Assembly: GCF_001654865.1 (NCBI RefSeq)
Contig: NZ_LXEO01000049.1
Location: 62,001 to 126,000 of the forward strand
Length of the DNA stretch: 64,000 nt
Source: Buttiauxella noackiae ATCC 51607
GTDB taxonomy: Bacteria; Pseudomonadota; Gammaproteobacteria; Enterobacterales; Enterobacteriaceae
Direction of reading: 5' to 3'
The translations under genes were made by a program, and so were the position numbers. This document shows, piece by piece, positions 11,135 through 23,752 of the stretch. Position 1 is the stretch's first letter. Each line of letters opens with the position of its first letter. The notes under the pieces are model-generated. The model saw nothing but the letters and a program-made list of their open reading frames with translations. It had not been told where the DNA came from and did no database searches.

Positions 11135-11893
11135 GTGAAGCAAACACAACGTCATGATGCGATTGTCGAACTGGTGAAAAAACAAGGTTATGTCAGCACC
11201 GAAGAGCTCGTCGAACAGTTTGCAGTCAGCCCGCAAACTATCCGTCGCGATCTTAATGATCTGGCAGACCAGAACCTGATCATGCGCCATCACGGTGGCG
11301 CCGCTCTACCTTCAAGTTCCGTGAATACGCCGTGGCACGATCGCAAGGCGACCCAAACTGCGGAAAAAGAACGTATCGCGCAGAAAGTTGCCAGCCAGAT
11401 CCCTAACGGTGCCACACTGTTTATTGATATCGGCACCACACCGGAAGCCGTCGCTCATGCGTTGTTAAACCACAGCAATTTGCGCGTGGTAACCAATAAT
11501 TTGAACGTCGCAAATACGCTCAAGATTAAAGAAGACTTCCGCATTATTCTGGCCGGTGGTGAATTACGCAGCCGCGACGGTGGGATTATCGGCGAGGCGA
11601 CACTCGATTTTATCTCTCAGTTCCGCCTGGATTTCGGCATTCTGGGGATTAGTGGCATCGACGGTGACGGTTCATTGCTGGAGTTTGATTACCACGAAGT
11701 TCGCACTAAACGCGCCATTATTGAAAACTCACGCTGTGTCATGTTGGTTGTAGACCACTCTAAGTTTGGTCGTAATGCGATGGTGAATCTTGGCAGCATT
11801 GCTTTGGTAGATGCGGTATATACCGATGCCATTCCACCAGCAGGTGTGATGCAGGTGATTGCTGAGAATAATGTGCAACTGGAGTTGTGCTGA
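11135..11893 (+). CDS. glpR: Glycerol-3-phosphate regulon repressor
   Basis: GlpR is a DeoR-family repressor that senses glycerol-3-phosphate. The N-terminal winged HTH (YVSTEELVEQFAVSPQTIRR) is followed by a sugar-phosphate-binding DeoRC domain (DIGTTPEAVAHAL, then GISGIDGDGSLLEFD). It starts with GTG after a good AGGAG at 11119-11123 and has the family length of 252 aa. It ends the glpEGR unit and probably controls glpD through the operators at 9704-9743. Confidence 0.97.
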   Translation: MKQTQRHDAIVELVKKQGYVSTEELVEQFAVSPQTIRRDLNDLADQNLIMRHHGGAALPSSSVNTPWHDRKATQTAEKERIAQKVASQIPNGATLFIDIGTTPEAVAHALLNHSNLRVVTNNLNVANTLKIKEDFRIILAGGELRSRDGGIIGEATLDFISQFRLDFGILGISGIDGDGSLLEFDYHEVRTKRAIIENSRCVMLVVDHSKFGRNAMVNLGSIALVDAVYTDAIPPAGVMQVIAENNVQLELC

Positions 11894-11903
11894 GGCAATA
11901 ACA

Positions 11904-11993
11904 TGGTGGATGACGCCTGCGGCTTATCCACCCTACGTTCAGCGTTGTAGGGCGGATAAGCGCAGCGTCACTCGCCACTACTTATCCGCCCTA
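11904..11993. repeat. REP pair between glpR and glgP
   Basis: Two hairpins of the REP type are present: GGTGGATGACGC with CGGCTTATCCACC near 11905-11932, and GTAGGGCGGATAAGCGC with a distal TTATCCGCCC near 11947-11993. They lie between convergent glpR and glgP, where a transcription barrier would be useful. Confidence 0.75.
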
Positions 11994-11997
11994 ACTA

Positions 11998-14445
11998 TTA
12001 CAATCTCACCGGCTTAATATGCCAAATCTCATCGGCGTATTCCTGAATCGTCCTGTCAGATGAGAAATACCCCATATTGGCAATATTGTGCATAGCTCGA
12101 ATAGTCCACTCTTCTGGCTGGCGATAAAGCTCATCCACCCTATCCTGGCAATCCACATAGCTGCGGTAATCTGCCAGCACCTGATAGTGGTCACCAAAGT
12201 TAATCAGTGAATCCAGCAGGTCACGATAGCGTGTCGGCTCATCCGGGCTAAACGTACCCGTACCGATTTGCGTCAGTACCTGATGCAGTTCTTCATCTTT
12301 TTCGTAGTATTCACGCGGCTTGTAGCCCTCGCGCCGTAATGCTTCGACCTCTTCCGCGGTATTACCAAAGATAAAGATATTATCCGCCCCAACGTGCTCC
12401 AGCATTTCAACATTTGCCCCGTCCAGCGTGCCAATGGTCAGCGCCCCGTTCAGGCCAAACTTCATATTACTGGTGCCCGAAGCCTCAGTTCCCGCAAGAG
12501 AGATCTGCTCAGAGAGATCGGCTGCAGGGATAATGATCTGCGCAAGACTGACGCTGTAGTTCGGGATAAACACGATTTTCAGGCGATCTTTAACTATCGG
12601 ATCGTTGTTGATCACCGTCGCCACATCATTGATGAGGTGAATAATGTGTTTTGCCATGTAATACGCAGACGCTGCTTTACCGGCGAAGATATTCACCCGC
12701 GGAACCCAATCGGCTGTCGGATCGGCCTTAATGCGGTTATAGCGGGTAATCACGTGCAGCACATTCATCAACTGCCGTTTGTATTCGTGGATACGTTTGA
12801 TCTGTACATCAAACAGCGCATTGGGGTTAACGACCACATTGAGTTGCTGGCCAATGTAGCTTGCCAGGCGCTTTTTATTTGCCAGTTTCGCCTTACGCAC
12901 ATCCTGATGCACGGTTGGGTAATCAATGTGCTGTTTCAGGTCATTCAACTGGCTGAGATCGGTACGCCAGGTGCGGCCAATATTTTCATCCAGCACTTCT
13001 GAAAGCGGTGGGTTAGCCAAAGCCAGCCAGCGACGCGGCGTCACACCGTTCGTTTTATTACAAAAACGCATCGGGAAGATGGCAGCAAAATCAGCAAATA
13101 ACGACTGAACCATCAGGTTGGAGTGCAGCTCAGAAACGCCATTCACTTTGTGACTGACAACCACCGCAAGCCAAGCCATCCGAACCTTACGACCATTGGA
13201 TTCATCAATGATCGAAGTGCGCCCCAGCAGAGCGGTATCGTTTGGATGTTGCTCCTGAAGGGTTTTCAGGAAGTAATCGTTAATCTCGAAAATTATCTGC
13301 AAATGGCGCGGCAGAATTTTGCCCAGCATATCTACCGGCCAGGTTTCCAACGCCTCGCTCATCAGAGTGTGGTTGGTATACGAAAATGCCTGGCAGCAAA
13401 CCTCAAAAGCATCTTCCCAACTGAACTTATGCTCGTCGATTAACAAACGCATCAGTTCAGGAATCGCCAACACCGGGTGCGTATCGTTAAGGTGGATGGC
13501 GATTTTATCCGCCAGGTTGTTATAGGTTTTATGCAATTGGAAATGACGGCTGAGAATATCCTGTACCGTTGATGAGACCAGGAAATACTCCTGGCGCAAA
13601 CGCAGTTCACGGCCTGAATAGGTTGAGTCATCCGGGTAGAGCACGCGCGACACGTTTTCCGAATGATTTTTATCTTCCACCGCAGCGAAATAATCGCCCT
13701 GATTAAATTTACCAAGGTTAATTTCACTACTCGCCTGCGCATTCCACAGGCGCAGCGTGTTTGTAGCATCGGTATCGTAGCCAGGGATTATCTGGTCATA
13801 CGCGACCGCAAGAATTTCTTCGGTTTCTACCCAGCGGAATTTTTTGGCTTCAAGCTGCACGCGCCCACCAAAGCGCACTTTGTAGCGCGTGTTGTGGCGC
13901 TTGAACTCCCACGGGTTGCCGTACTCGAGCCAGTAATCTGGCGACTCTTTCTGACGGCCATCAACGATATTTTGTTTGAACATGCCGTAGTCGTAGCGAA
14001 TGCCGTAACCACGGCCAGGCAAACCGAGCGTTGCCAGTGAATCGAGGAAACAGGCGGCGAGACGACCGAGCCCGCCATTGCCGAGGCCGGGGTCGTTCTC
14101 TTCGTCAATCAACTCTTCAAGATCCAGACCCATCTCTTCCAACGCATTTTTGACGTCTTCATAAATACCTAATGAAAGCAGCGCGTTGGAGAGTGTCCGG
14201 CCAATAAGAAATTCCATCGACAGATAGTAAACCTGGCGAACTTCCTGGGATAGCTGAGCACGGTTAGAACGCAGCCAGCGCTCTACCAACCTGTCACGAA
14301 CCGCAAATAACGTGGCGTTTAGCCACTCATGTTTGTTCGCAATGGCAGGGTCTTTCCCAACCGTAAACATCAGTTTATAGGCGATTGAGTGCTTTAGAGC
14401 CTCAATACTGAGCGTCGGTGAAGCATAGGAAAAGGGTGCGTTCAT
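11998..14445 (-). CDS. glgP: Glycogen phosphorylase
   Basis: GlgP is a PLP-dependent GT35 enzyme that removes glucose-1-phosphate from the non-reducing ends of glycogen and leaves limit branches for GlgX. At 815 aa it has the E. coli length. The PLP lysine is in [15 protein letters not shown], and the [15 protein letters not shown] motif is present. It is the last gene of glgBXCAP, 22 bp after glgA. Sequence differences from MalP are spread along the length, so this is an old paralogue and not a recent duplicate. Confidence 0.98.
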   Translation of the reverse strand: MNAPFSYASPTLSIEALKHSIAYKLMFTVGKDPAIANKHEWLNATLFAVRDRLVERWLRSNRAQLSQEVRQVYYLSMEFLIGRTLSNALLSLGIYEDVKNALEEMGLDLEELIDEENDPGLGNGGLGRLAACFLDSLATLGLPGRGYGIRYDYGMFKQNIVDGRQKESPDYWLEYGNPWEFKRHNTRYKVRFGGRVQLEAKKFRWVETEEILAVAYDQIIPGYDTDATNTLRLWNAQASSEINLGKFNQGDYFAAVEDKNHSENVSRVLYPDDSTYSGRELRLRQEYFLVSSTVQDILSRHFQLHKTYNNLADKIAIHLNDTHPVLAIPELMRLLIDEHKFSWEDAFEVCCQAFSYTNHTLMSEALETWPVDMLGKILPRHLQIIFEINDYFLKTLQEQHPNDTALLGRTSIIDESNGRKVRMAWLAVVVSHKVNGVSELHSNLMVQSLFADFAAIFPMRFCNKTNGVTPRRWLALANPPLSEVLDENIGRTWRTDLSQLNDLKQHIDYPTVHQDVRKAKLANKKRLASYIGQQLNVVVNPNALFDVQIKRIHEYKRQLMNVLHVITRYNRIKADPTADWVPRVNIFAGKAASAYYMAKHIIHLINDVATVINNDPIVKDRLKIVFIPNYSVSLAQIIIPAADLSEQISLAGTEASGTSNMKFGLNGALTIGTLDGANVEMLEHVGADNIFIFGNTAEEVEALRREGYKPREYYEKDEELHQVLTQIGTGTFSPDEPTRYRDLLDSLINFGDHYQVLADYRSYVDCQDRVDELYRQPEEWTIRAMHNIANMGYFSSDRTIQEYADEIWHIKPVRL

Positions 14446-14467
14446 ATCAGTGATTCCTGGTGGATGG

Positions 14468-15901
14468 CTACAGCAAACGTTGGTACAGATCGCGGTAGGA
14501 ATGCGCCGCTACCTGCCAGCTAAAATCCATGCCCATTGCCTGACGTTGAACAAATCGCCACAGCGAAGGGCGAGACCACAACACGAAGGCACGTCTAATC
14601 GCTCTTAACAGCGACCAGGCATTACTGTCTTCAAACACAAATCCACTGGCGATACCATCAGCCAGGTTTTCCAGCGAACTGTCAGACACGGTATCTGCTA
14701 GTCCGCCTGTGCGCCGCACCAATGGCAATGTGCCGTACTTAAGGCCATACAATTGCGTTAAGCCGCAAGGTTCAAAACGACTCGGCACCAAAATGACATC
14801 TGCCCCGCCTATGATTCGGTGCGAGAAAGCTTCGTGATAACCAATTTGGACACCCACCTGCCCTGGATGCTCTGCTGCTGCCGCAAGGAACCCTTCCTGC
14901 ATCACCGAGTCACCCGCCCCCAATAATGCCAGTTGCCCACCTTGCTCAAGTAACCCTGGCAACGCTTCAAGCACCAAATCCAGGCCTTTCTGGCTGGTTA
15001 AACGACTCACTACTGCAAACAGCGGCGCTTTATCGTTAACCTTAAGCCCCATCGCCACCTGCAACTGGCGTTTATTCTCAGCCTTTTCCTCCAGCGTATC
15101 GCGGGTATAGCGAGCAGCCAGAAGCAAGTCATGAGCAGGGTCCCAAATTTTCTCATCCACACCATTGAGGATGCCGGACAGTCGCCCTTCACGGTGACGC
15201 TGTCGCAACAGCCCTTCCATACCGTAGGCAAATTGCGGTTCGGTAATCTCGCGGGCATAAGTCGGGCTGACCGCCGTAATATGATCAGCATAGTAAAGGC
15301 CAGCTTTCAAGTACGAAATTTGACCATTGAACTCCAGACCGTTCATGTCATAGAACGACCAGGGTAGATCAATTTCATTCATATGATGTGCGTAAAACAG
15401 CCCCTGATACGCCAGGTTATGGACAGTAAATACCGATTTTGCCGGGCGACCACGAGCTTCCAGATAGGCGGGCACCAGGCCCGCATGCCAGTCATGCGCA
15501 TGCACAATATCCGGGTGCCAGAAGGGGTCCAGACCACATGCCATCTCAGCGCCTACCCAACCCAACAACGCAAAACGGTGCACGTTGTCTGTGTAAGCAA
15601 ACTGATTTGTATCGTGATATGGGCTACCGGGACGATCGTATAAATGTGGGGCGTCAATCAGGTAAATTCCCACTCCGTTGAAGTGGCCATATAACAAAGT
15701 CATATGACCCGCGAAGGTGTCGCGATGTGCCACAACCTGCGCATCAACAATGCCACGACGAATGTCAGGGAAAGCAGGCAGCAAGACTCGCGTCTCAACG
15801 CCGCCTGCAATTTGTGCTGCCGGTAACGCGCCAAGCACATCCGCAAGACCACCCGTTTTCAGCAGTGGAAAAATTTCAGAACATACATGTAAGACCTGCA
15901 T
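14468..15901 (-). CDS. glgA: Glycogen synthase (ADP-glucose)
   Basis: GlgA is a GT5 enzyme that transfers glucose from ADP-glucose to growing alpha-1,4-glucan. The N-terminal KTGGLADV motif (about residues 15-22) and the C-terminal [14 protein letters not shown] with RTGGLADT are intact. I use the Met of MQVLHVCSE (477 aa), which has GGGAG at an appropriate distance; the longer open frame upstream is non-family sequence. The gene lies between glgC and glgP in the operon. Confidence 0.97.
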   Translation of the reverse strand: MQVLHVCSEIFPLLKTGGLADVLGALPAAQIAGGVETRVLLPAFPDIRRGIVDAQVVAHRDTFAGHMTLLYGHFNGVGIYLIDAPHLYDRPGSPYHDTNQFAYTDNVHRFALLGWVGAEMACGLDPFWHPDIVHAHDWHAGLVPAYLEARGRPAKSVFTVHNLAYQGLFYAHHMNEIDLPWSFYDMNGLEFNGQISYLKAGLYYADHITAVSPTYAREITEPQFAYGMEGLLRQRHREGRLSGILNGVDEKIWDPAHDLLLAARYTRDTLEEKAENKRQLQVAMGLKVNDKAPLFAVVSRLTSQKGLDLVLEALPGLLEQGGQLALLGAGDSVMQEGFLAAAAEHPGQVGVQIGYHEAFSHRIIGGADVILVPSRFEPCGLTQLYGLKYGTLPLVRRTGGLADTVSDSSLENLADGIASGFVFEDSNAWSLLRAIRRAFVLWSRPSLWRFVQRQAMGMDFSWQVAAHSYRDLYQRLL

Positions 15902-15999
15902 TATCGCTCCCGTATGGAAAGTCATAGCGCGAAATCGCGCGCCAAACGATAAAATTACTGCGCGCAGCCCTTGCTGCACGGCGGTCAATCCTTAAACAT

Positions 16000-17283
16000 T
16001 TAACCAGGTAGCTTGGCCAGCATTTCACGAGTGACAAGCACAATGCCTTCTTCAGAACGATAGAAACGACGTGCGTCTTCTTCAGCGTTCTCCCCGACGA
16101 CCATCCCTTCAGGAATGACGCAGGCGCGATCGATAATGCAACGGCGCAACCGGCAAGATCGCCCGACGATGACATCTGGCAACAACACTGACGAATCGAT
16201 ATTGCAAAACGAGTTAACGCGTACACGCGGGAACAGCACCGACTGAACCACTACCGATCCGGAAATAATGCAGCCGCCAGACACCAGCGAGTTGAGCGTC
16301 ATACCGTGGCTACCAGAGCGGTCTTGCACAAATTTCGCCGGAGGCAACGGTTCCATATGAGTGCGGATTGGCCAATCCCGGTCGTACATATCCAGCTCCG
16401 GAGTTACTGAAGCGAGATCAAGGTTAGCTTTCCAGTAGGCTTCCAGTGTCCCCACATCACGCCAGTATGGCTCGGCGTCAGGATCAGACTGCACGCAGGA
16501 GAGTGGGAATGGGTGGGCAAACGCTTCACCGGATTTCATGACATACGGGATGATATCTTTCCCGAAGTCATGGCTTGAGTTTTCGTCTTTATCATCGGCT
16601 TCTAACAGTTCGTACAGATAATCGGCGTCGAAAACGTAGATACCCATACTGGCGAGCGCTTTGCTGTCGTCACCCGGCATGGACGGCGGGTTTGCCGGTT
16701 TCTCAACGAATTCGATAATTTTCTCTTCGCTATCAACCGCCATTACGCCAAATGCAGAAGCTTCATGGAGTGGAACAGGCATACATGCCACGGTACAGCG
16801 CGCACCTTTCTCCACATGGTCTATCAGCATTCGTGAGTAATCTTGCTTGTAGATATGATCACCCGCGAGGATAACCACGTACTCGGCTTTGTAGCGGCGA
16901 ATAATATCGAGGTTTTGCGTAACGGCATCAGCGGTACCGCGATACCAGTTTTCACCGTGTACACGTTGCTGCGCCGGGAGCAAATCAACAAACTCGTTCA
17001 TCTCTTCGCTAAAAAATGACCAGCCACGTTGGATATGTTGAACCAACGTATGTGACTGATATTGCGTAATCACACCAATACGGCGAATACCCGAGTTAAT
17101 GCAATTGGACAGCGCAAAATCAATAATGCGGAACTTGCCACCAAAGTGGACAGCAGGCTTGGCGCGCGTTGAGGTTAAATCTTTCAATCGGGTACCGCGC
17201 CCACCAGCCAGAATCAGGGCTACAGATTTATTTGGCAGTTGTCTTGCCAACATCAGAGGATCGTTCTTATCAAGCCTAACCAT
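16000..17283 (-). CDS. glgC: Glucose-1-phosphate adenylyltransferase
   Basis: GlgC makes ADP-glucose, the committed allosteric step of glycogen synthesis (activated by fructose-1,6-bisphosphate, inhibited by AMP in enterics). The nucleotide-binding motif [12 protein letters not shown] and the catalytic Asp in [12 protein letters not shown] are present, followed by a C-terminal left-handed beta-helix. The start MVRLDKND has AAGGAG 6 bases upstream and gives 427 aa, a few residues shorter than E. coli at the C-terminus. It lies 14 bp after glgX. Confidence 0.97.
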   Translation of the reverse strand: MVRLDKNDPLMLARQLPNKSVALILAGGRGTRLKDLTSTRAKPAVHFGGKFRIIDFALSNCINSGIRRIGVITQYQSHTLVQHIQRGWSFFSEEMNEFVDLLPAQQRVHGENWYRGTADAVTQNLDIIRRYKAEYVVILAGDHIYKQDYSRMLIDHVEKGARCTVACMPVPLHEASAFGVMAVDSEEKIIEFVEKPANPPSMPGDDSKALASMGIYVFDADYLYELLEADDKDENSSHDFGKDIIPYVMKSGEAFAHPFPLSCVQSDPDAEPYWRDVGTLEAYWKANLDLASVTPELDMYDRDWPIRTHMEPLPPAKFVQDRSGSHGMTLNSLVSGGCIISGSVVVQSVLFPRVRVNSFCNIDSSVLLPDVIVGRSCRLRRCIIDRACVIPEGMVVGENAEEDARRFYRSEEGIVLVTREMLAKLPG

Positions 17284-17297
17284 GACTGACTCCTTTT

Positions 17298-19280
17298 TTA
17301 TGATTTCTGGAAAACGCATACTCCGTGCGCGGGACCATGCCATACAGCCATTACCACCGGGTTGTCTTCGCCGGCAAACGGAGGAATAGCACGCCATTCC
17401 CCTTCGGGTAGAACGATGTCTGCCACTTCTTCGGTAGCGTTAATCGTAATAAGCCAACGATCTGAGAGTTGGATTTGTAACCGATGAACCCCGTTCTCCC
17501 ACTCGTCAGCATTCAGAGGTTGAGCCTCTTTATTCCACCAGCGCACATTGCCATCGCCTTCCTCCCACCAGACATTTCGGGTTAATGCCGGAATCGTCTT
17601 GCGTAGATGAATCAATGTCGCGGTAAAAGTGGTTAAGCCATCGTTGCAGTGTTCCCAGTCAAGCCATGTCAGTTGGTTATCCTGGCAATAAGCATTGTTA
17701 TTACCATGCTGACTGTGCCCATGTTCATCACCGGCCAAAAGCATCGGCGTCCCCTGAGACAGCAGTAACAATGTAAGCAAGGCGTGAACGCTGTCGCGCC
17801 GTCTTTCTTTAATATTCAGCGAGGCTTCCAGCCCTTCGAAGCCATGGTTATTACTGTAGTTATTGTTGGTGCCATCACGGTTGTCTTCACCGTTAGCTTC
17901 ATTGTGTTTTTGATTGAAGCTGACACAATCACGCAGGGTGAAGCCGTCGTGAGCCGTGATTAAATTGATGCTGGTCGAAGGGAGGCGATCTCCATGTCGA
18001 TAGACATCACTTGAACCGGCAAAACGGCAAGCGAATCCCCCCAACGATAAATCTTGTCGCAGCCAGAAACGCCGCATACCGTCACGAAAATGATCGTTCC
18101 ATTCCGCAAATAAAGGCGGATAGTTACCAACCTGATAACCCCCTGCACCAATATCCCAAGGTTCCGCAATCAGCTTTATCTGCGACAAAATCGGATCGTT
18201 TTTGATTGCCTCAAACAATGGTGCATCCTGACGAAATTCCGGGGTTCGCCCCATGATCGATGCCAGATCGAAACGGAAACCGTCAATATGGCAGCTGTCG
18301 ACCCAATAACGCAGGCAATCGACTACCTGCGCCACTACGCCTGGCGTGCTCAAATTCAAGGTGTTACCGCAACCAGTCCAGTTCTGGTAATCACCATTGT
18401 CCATTAACCAATAATAGCTACGGTTATCGATTCCGCTCAGCGAGAGGGTTGGACCGTCACGATCCAGCTCGGCGCTGTGGTTAAGAACGATGTCAAGAAT
18501 CACCTCAATTCCCGCTTCGTGCAGTGCTTTCACCGCACCACGCAGCTCGTTGGCGGCGGCAAGCGGATCATGATTTACCGCGTAAAAACCTTCGGCGGCG
18601 TAAAACGAACGCGGGTTATAGCCCCAATAGTTGCTTAACCCTAAATGAGCAACGCGCGGCTCCGTGACAAAATGCGCGACCGGCATCAATTCAAGCGCCG
18701 TAATCCCGAGGCGTTTGAAATAGTTAATCATCACCGGATGGCCGAGTGCGGCATAAGTGCCGCGCAGCTCTTCGGGTATTTCCGGATGCAATAACGTCAG
18801 CCCACGAACATGCGCTTCGTAAATAACCGTGTCGCCCCAAGGGGTGCGCGGGTGTTCGTCGCCTTCCCAGTCGAACTTATCGCGCACCACCACGCATTTC
18901 GCCATGTGTGGGGCGCTGTCTTCCAGGTTTGGCTCATCATAACCACCGTGAAGATGGGGGTGGTTATCGACACCGCCAACAACCACTCGCGCGCAAGGGT
19001 CTAGCAACAATTTTGCCGGGTTAAAACGGTGCCCGTTTTGCGGATCCCATGGGCCATGGACGCGATAGCCATATTTCAGGCCTGGCTTTGCATCTGGCAA
19101 ATAACCATGCCAGATGTCGCCTGTGCGCACCGGCAAGTCATAACGCCGCTCGTGGCCATGTTCGTCAAAAACGCACAGTTCAACCTTTTCTGCATGAACC
19201 GAAAACAGTGTGAAGTTGACGCCTTTTCCATCAAAAAACGAACCATACGGAGCCGGGCTCCCGGCAGTGAGTTGCGTCAT
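17298..19280 (-). CDS. glgX: Glycogen debranching enzyme
   Basis: GlgX is a GH13 isoamylase-type enzyme that hydrolyses alpha-1,6 links of the phosphorylase-limit glycogen left by GlgP. It has an N-terminal CBM48 domain, then a TIM barrel with nucleophile Asp in [11 protein letters not shown], acid/base Glu in IAEPWDIG and the third Asp in TAHDGFTL. The length is 660 aa. Its ATG overlaps the glgB stop by 4 bases (ATGA), which implies translational coupling. Confidence 0.97.
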   Translation of the reverse strand: MTQLTAGSPAPYGSFFDGKGVNFTLFSVHAEKVELCVFDEHGHERRYDLPVRTGDIWHGYLPDAKPGLKYGYRVHGPWDPQNGHRFNPAKLLLDPCARVVVGGVDNHPHLHGGYDEPNLEDSAPHMAKCVVVRDKFDWEGDEHPRTPWGDTVIYEAHVRGLTLLHPEIPEELRGTYAALGHPVMINYFKRLGITALELMPVAHFVTEPRVAHLGLSNYWGYNPRSFYAAEGFYAVNHDPLAAANELRGAVKALHEAGIEVILDIVLNHSAELDRDGPTLSLSGIDNRSYYWLMDNGDYQNWTGCGNTLNLSTPGVVAQVVDCLRYWVDSCHIDGFRFDLASIMGRTPEFRQDAPLFEAIKNDPILSQIKLIAEPWDIGAGGYQVGNYPPLFAEWNDHFRDGMRRFWLRQDLSLGGFACRFAGSSDVYRHGDRLPSTSINLITAHDGFTLRDCVSFNQKHNEANGEDNRDGTNNNYSNNHGFEGLEASLNIKERRRDSVHALLTLLLLSQGTPMLLAGDEHGHSQHGNNNAYCQDNQLTWLDWEHCNDGLTTFTATLIHLRKTIPALTRNVWWEEGDGNVRWWNKEAQPLNADEWENGVHRLQIQLSDRWLITINATEEVADIVLPEGEWRAIPPFAGEDNPVVMAVWHGPAHGVCVFQKS

Positions 19281-21463
19281 TCAGCCTCCCGAACCAACCA
19301 GATAGTCGAAAGCGGAGGCAATGTCAGACTCAGGGAGTGTTCGCGACCGTGACTTGGAATAGCATCGCTATGCACGGCACCGCTGTTCCCGGCATTACTG
19401 CCGTGATAGTGCATTGAGTCTGTGTTCAGCTCCTCGCGCCAGCGACCTGGCTGATTAATACCAAAGCGATAGTTGTAGCGCGGCACCGGGGTGAAGTTAC
19501 TGGCAACAATGATTTCATTGCCTTTTGAGTCTCGGCGCACAAAGATAAATACCGAATTAATGTTGTCTTCAACCACCAGCCATTCAAAACCATAGCTGTC
19601 AAAGTCCAGTTCGTGCATCGCAGCATGGTGGCGATATGTGCGGTTTAAATCGCGCACCAGCCGCTTCACGCCGTGATGCCAGTTGTCGCCGCCTTCCAGC
19701 AAGTGCCAGTCGAGACTACTGTCGTGGTTCCACTCTCGCCCTTGGGCGAATTCATTGCCCATAAACAGCAACTTTTTACCCGGGAAAGCCCACATCCAGC
19801 CGTAGTAGGCGCGCAGGTTGGCAAACTTCTGCCAGGCATCGCCAGGCATGCGGTCGAGAATGGATTTTTTGCCGTGTACCACTTCATCATGCGACAGCGG
19901 CAGTACGAAGTTTTCGGTGCTGTTGTAGAGCATGCCAAAGGTCATCTTGTCGTGATGGTACTGGCGGTGAATAGGGTCGAGTTTCATGTAGTCGAGCGTG
20001 TCGTGCATCCAGCCAAGGTTCCATTTAAACCAGAAACCTAAACCGCCCATGGAAGGTGGCCGCGACACGCCGGTAAAGTCGGTCGACTCTTCAGCCATGG
20101 TTACCGCACCCGGCGTTTGCTCCCCAATAATACGGTTGGTATTACGCAGGAATTCGATAGCTTCGAGGTTTTCACGCCCGCCTTTATCGTTAGGTATCCA
20201 TTCACCAGGCTTGCGGCTGTAATCGCGGTAAATCATCGATGCCACCGCATCAACACGTAAACCATCAATACCGAAGCGTTCAATCCAGTACAGTGCGTTG
20301 CCCACCAGATAGTTACTGACTTCACGCCGCCCATAGTTGTAAATCAGCGTGTTCCAGTCCTGGTGATAACCTTCGCGCGGGTCGCCGTGTTCATACAAAG
20401 ATGTACCGTCAAATTTCGCAAGACCTGCATCGTCAGTCGGGAAATGACCAGGAACCCAATCGAGCAGCACATTTAAGCCCGCAGCATGCGCGGCATTAAT
20501 AAAATAGCGGAAGTCTTCACGCGTACCGAAGCGGCGTGTTGGTGCGTATAAACCTTGTGGCTGATACCCCCAACTGCCATCGAATGGGTGCTCGTTAATC
20601 GGCAACAGTTCGAGGTGAGTAAAGCCCATCTCTTTTACGTATGGCACCAGTTGATCTGCCAATTCGCGGTAACTGAGCCAGAAATTATTGTCGGCATGGC
20701 GACGCCATGAACCAAGATGGACTTCATAAATTGAAATGGGCTGGTCAAAGCCATTCGCACGCTGGCGCGCCGGGCTAAGAGTGGTTTTATCAGGCAATCC
20801 GCAAATCAGCGACGCGGTTTCCGGGCGCATTTGCGACTCAAACGCATAGGGGTCAGCCTTCAGGCGCAGATGCCCTTCGGTATCAATCAGTTCGAACTTA
20901 TAGAGCTGCCCAGGATGAGCGCCTGGAATAAAGAGTTCCCAGATACCGCTTTCACGGCGCAAACGCATCGGGTGGCGACGGCCATCCCAGTAGTTAAACT
21001 GGCCAACAACTGAGACGCGACGGGCATTAGGTGCCCAAACGGAGAAACGAGTACCGGTAACGCCATCCATGGTATCGGCGTGTGCGCCAAGCGTTTCATA
21101 GGGGCGTAAATGCGTGCCTTCAGACAACAGCCAGCTATCCATTTCCTGAATTAGCGGGCCAAAGCGATAGGGATCATCAATAAGATTTTCATGGCCATGC
21201 CAGACGACAGCCAGTTGGTAACGGAAGATATTTTTACGACGGGGGATGACCCCGCAAAAGAAACCACGTGAATCAATACACTCTAACTTACCGACCTTCC
21301 CACCTGTTTTCGGGTCGATAACCCATACTTCTGTAGCATTCGGTAACAGGGCGCGAACTTCCAGCCCGGCTTCAGTTTTATGCATTCCCAGCAGCGAAAA
21401 AGGATCAGCAAAATGACCCGCAATTAGCGCATTTATCACGTCTTTCTCTGGATGAACAGACAT
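19277..21463 (-). CDS. glgB: 1,4-alpha-glucan branching enzyme
   Basis: GlgB is a GH13 enzyme that forms the alpha-1,6 branches of glycogen. It has two N-terminal beta-domains and then the catalytic barrel with Asp in [16 protein letters not shown], Glu in [11 protein letters not shown] and Asp in [10 protein letters not shown]. Starting at [11 protein letters not shown] gives 728 aa, exactly the E. coli length, with AGGA 8 bases upstream; an upstream in-frame ATG at 21487 would add eight residues. It is the first gene of glgBXCAP. Confidence 0.97.
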   Translation of the reverse strand: MSVHPEKDVINALIAGHFADPFSLLGMHKTEAGLEVRALLPNATEVWVIDPKTGGKVGKLECIDSRGFFCGVIPRRKNIFRYQLAVVWHGHENLIDDPYRFGPLIQEMDSWLLSEGTHLRPYETLGAHADTMDGVTGTRFSVWAPNARRVSVVGQFNYWDGRRHPMRLRRESGIWELFIPGAHPGQLYKFELIDTEGHLRLKADPYAFESQMRPETASLICGLPDKTTLSPARQRANGFDQPISIYEVHLGSWRRHADNNFWLSYRELADQLVPYVKEMGFTHLELLPINEHPFDGSWGYQPQGLYAPTRRFGTREDFRYFINAAHAAGLNVLLDWVPGHFPTDDAGLAKFDGTSLYEHGDPREGYHQDWNTLIYNYGRREVSNYLVGNALYWIERFGIDGLRVDAVASMIYRDYSRKPGEWIPNDKGGRENLEAIEFLRNTNRIIGEQTPGAVTMAEESTDFTGVSRPPSMGGLGFWFKWNLGWMHDTLDYMKLDPIHRQYHHDKMTFGMLYNSTENFVLPLSHDEVVHGKKSILDRMPGDAWQKFANLRAYYGWMWAFPGKKLLFMGNEFAQGREWNHDSSLDWHLLEGGDNWHHGVKRLVRDLNRTYRHHAAMHELDFDSYGFEWLVVEDNINSVFIFVRRDSKGNEIIVASNFTPVPRYNYRFGINQPGRWREELNTDSMHYHGSNAGNSGAVHSDAIPSHGREHSLSLTLPPLSTIWLVREAE

Positions 21464-21637
21464 GGAATTCGTCCTGTTTTTTGTCATTCATTGACCCTAA
21501 CGGACGGCAATAACATTGTTTTCCTGTAAGCCGTTCCGCCCAACTAATGTTCACGGCGGTTTATCGCCCTGAATAAAGCATAGCCAACGCTCTGTTTTGC
21601 TCCCGAAAATTAATAAACAAAAGTCATACGCTTCATG

Positions 21638-21764
21638 TATACCCAAATAATTCACGTTATGGGAAGGCGGTAAGCTCAGGAATCCCCAGGAGCTTACTTA
21701 AGTAAGTGACTGAGGTGACGGAGTGCAACCAACACATCCATAACGTGAAGTATGAAGGGTATAT
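21638..21764 (+). repeat. ERIC element, full length (127 bp)
   Basis: The element begins tatacccaaataattcacg and ends tgaagggtatat. It contains the ERIC core AGGAGCTTACTTAAGTAAGT followed by GACTGAGGTGACGGAGTG. The termini are complementary and the length is exactly 127 bp. It lies between glgB and asd. Confidence 0.92.
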
Positions 21765-21772
21765 GACGTGAT

Positions 21773-21796
21773 AAAAAAAGGGGCTGCAATGCCCCT
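21773..21796 (-). terminator. Rho-independent terminator of asd
   Basis: On the minus strand the hairpin AGGGGCATTGCAGCCCC is followed by seven T residues, 18 bp after the asd stop codon. Confidence 0.85.
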
Positions 21797-21813
21797 TGTG
21801 TAATTAAGTGTAC

Positions 21814-22920
21814 TTATGCGAGCAAGCGCAACATTCTACGTAACGGTTCGGCAGCGCCCCACAGCAGTTGGTCGCCAACAGTGAAGGCCGACAAGTACTC
21901 AGGACCCATATTCAGTTTACGCAAACGTCCGACTGGAGTCGTGAGCGTGCCGGTTACCGCCGCAGGCGTCAGCTCACGCATGGTGATATCACGGTCGTTT
22001 GGTACGACTTTCACCCAATCGTTATGCCCGGCCAGCATCGCTTCGATGGTTGGCAAAGAAACATCTTTTTTCAGTTTGAGGGTAAATGCCTGGCTGTGGC
22101 AGCGCAGTGCGCCAACACGGACACACAAGCCATCAACCGGAATGATAGTGCCGGTATTAAGGATTTTGTTGGTCTCAGCCTGGCCTTTCCACTCTTCGCG
22201 GGTCTGGCCATTATCAAGCTGCTTGTCGATCCATGGGATCAGGCTGCCAGCCAGTGGCACACCGAAGTTATCGGTTGGCAGACTGCCGCTACGCGCAAGA
22301 TCAGTCACTTTACGTTCGATGTTTAAAATGGCAGATGCAGGATCAGCAAGTTCGCTGGCAACGTGGTTGTGCAACTGACCCATCTGGGTCAGCAGTTCAC
22401 GCATGTGACGTGCGCCGCCGCCGGAAGCCGCCTGGTAAGTCGCAACAGAAACCCAGTCAACCAGGTCGTTTGCAAACAGGCCGCCAAGGGACATCAGCAT
22501 CAGGCTAACGGTACAGTTACCGCCAACAAAGGTTTTCACGCCATTGTTCAGGCCTTCCTGAATAACGTGCTGGTTAACCGGGTCGAGGATAATAATCGCG
22601 TCATCTTTCATACGCAGTGAAGACGCAGCATCAATCCAGTAACCTTGCCAGCCGCTTTCACGAAGCTTTGGATAGATTTCGTTGGTATAATCGCCGCCCT
22701 GGCAGGTAATGATAATGTCCAGTGCCTTCAGCGCTTCCAGGTCATAGGCATCTTGCAGCGTGCCATTGTTCTGGCCTGCAAAAGATGGGGCCGGAAGGCC
22801 TAACTGAGAAGTGGAGAAGAAAACTGGGCGAATGGCGTCAAAGTCGCGTTCTTCAACCATGCGTTGCATGAGAACGGAACCGACCATACCGCGCCAACCG
22901 ATAAAACCAACATTTTTCAT
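21814..22920 (-). CDS. asd: Aspartate-semialdehyde dehydrogenase
   Basis: Asd reduces beta-aspartyl phosphate to aspartate semialdehyde with NADPH, the branch point to lysine/diaminopimelate, methionine and threonine. The N-terminal Rossmann motif is [14 protein letters not shown] and the catalytic Cys is in [13 protein letters not shown] start at MKNVGFIGW (368 aa) as in E. coli; the 25 upstream in-frame codons lack family similarity. It is a single gene with its own terminator. Confidence 0.98.
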   Translation of the reverse strand: MKNVGFIGWRGMVGSVLMQRMVEERDFDAIRPVFFSTSQLGLPAPSFAGQNNGTLQDAYDLEALKALDIIITCQGGDYTNEIYPKLRESGWQGYWIDAASSLRMKDDAIIILDPVNQHVIQEGLNNGVKTFVGGNCTVSLMLMSLGGLFANDLVDWVSVATYQAASGGGARHMRELLTQMGQLHNHVASELADPASAILNIERKVTDLARSGSLPTDNFGVPLAGSLIPWIDKQLDNGQTREEWKGQAETNKILNTGTIIPVDGLCVRVGALRCHSQAFTLKLKKDVSLPTIEAMLAGHNDWVKVVPNDRDITMRELTPAAVTGTLTTPVGRLRKLNMGPEYLSAFTVGDQLLWGAAEPLRRMLRLLA

Positions 22921-23063
22921 AGCGACTAATCCTGCAGAGGTATTTGCATTGTGTGCATTCAAGGGAATATGTCCCACATTACAAAATGCTACCAAAGTCG
23001 CAAGTGAAATTAATCAATGATCTGCAAGCTATTAGAAATACAACTTATTAGAGACAACCATTC

Positions 23064-23657
23064 ATGACCGAAATCATTTCTGCGGCAGTATTGTTAATCC
23101 TGATTATGGACCCGTTAGGGAACCTGCCGATTTTTATGTCAGTGCTCAAGCATACTGAGCCTAAGCGTCGCCGGGCCATCATGATCCGTGAGCTGCTTAT
23201 TGCATTGATAATAATGCTTATTTTCTTGTTCGCTGGGGAAAAAATCCTTGCATTTCTTAACCTGCGTGCGGAAAGCGTGTCGATTTCCGGCGGGATTATC
23301 CTGTTCCTGATTGCCATCCGAATGATCTTCCCAAGCCATGAAGGCAATGCCTCTGGCCTGCCTGCTGGCGAAGAGCCATTTATCGTACCACTGGCGATTC
23401 CTCTCGTTGCCGGGCCGACGTTACTGGCAACATTAATGCTGTTATCACACCAGTATCCAAACCAGATGGGGCATCTGGTTGCAGCGTTGATGCTGGCCTG
23501 GGGCGGCACCGTGGTGATTTTGCTGCAATCATCGCTGTTCTTACGTTTACTCGGGGAAAAGGGCGTTAACGCGCTGGAGCGCCTGATGGGCCTGGTATTG
23601 GTAATGCTGGCAACTCAAATGTTCCTTGATGGGCTTCGAATTTGGATGAAGGGATAA
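23064..23657 (+). CDS. yhgN: MarC-family inner membrane protein YhgN
   Basis: YhgN belongs to the UPF0056/MarC family of six-helix inner membrane proteins whose transport role is not established. At 197 aa it is standard. Hydrophobic segments alternate along the whole protein, with family motifs MDPLGNLPIF near the N-terminus and PLAIPLVAGPTLLATLML in the middle. It is divergent from asd, as in E. coli, and is followed by a bidirectional terminator. Confidence 0.95.
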   Translation: MTEIISAAVLLILIMDPLGNLPIFMSVLKHTEPKRRRAIMIRELLIALIIMLIFLFAGEKILAFLNLRAESVSISGGIILFLIAIRMIFPSHEGNASGLPAGEEPFIVPLAIPLVAGPTLLATLMLLSHQYPNQMGHLVAALMLAWGGTVVILLQSSLFLRLLGEKGVNALERLMGLVLVMLATQMFLDGLRIWMKG

Positions 23658-23703
23658 CGCCTGGTCACTGCGCGAGCTTCCATTTAGTCTCAGCACAAAC
23701 AAG

Positions 23704-23734
23704 AAAGCCGCCTTCATAAAGGCGGCTTTTTATT
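23704..23734. terminator. Bidirectional terminator between yhgN and the MFS gene
   Basis: The hairpin AAGCCGCCTTCATAAAGGCGGCTT is followed by a T run on the plus strand and preceded by A-rich sequence, so it can serve both convergent genes. Confidence 0.85.
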
Positions 23735-23752
23735 ATCGTAACGTTCTGAGAA

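Larger units (their letters stand above)
21464..21813. other. Gap between glgB and asd
   Basis: These 350 bp hold the glgB leader region, a full-length ERIC element (21638-21764) and the asd terminator. I see no protein-coding signal and no operator I can name. Confidence 0.6.

Noticed and set aside
2596-14445. malP and glgP as a recent duplication
   Set aside because: The proteins differ throughout and each matches its own orthologue group, so the duplication is ancient.
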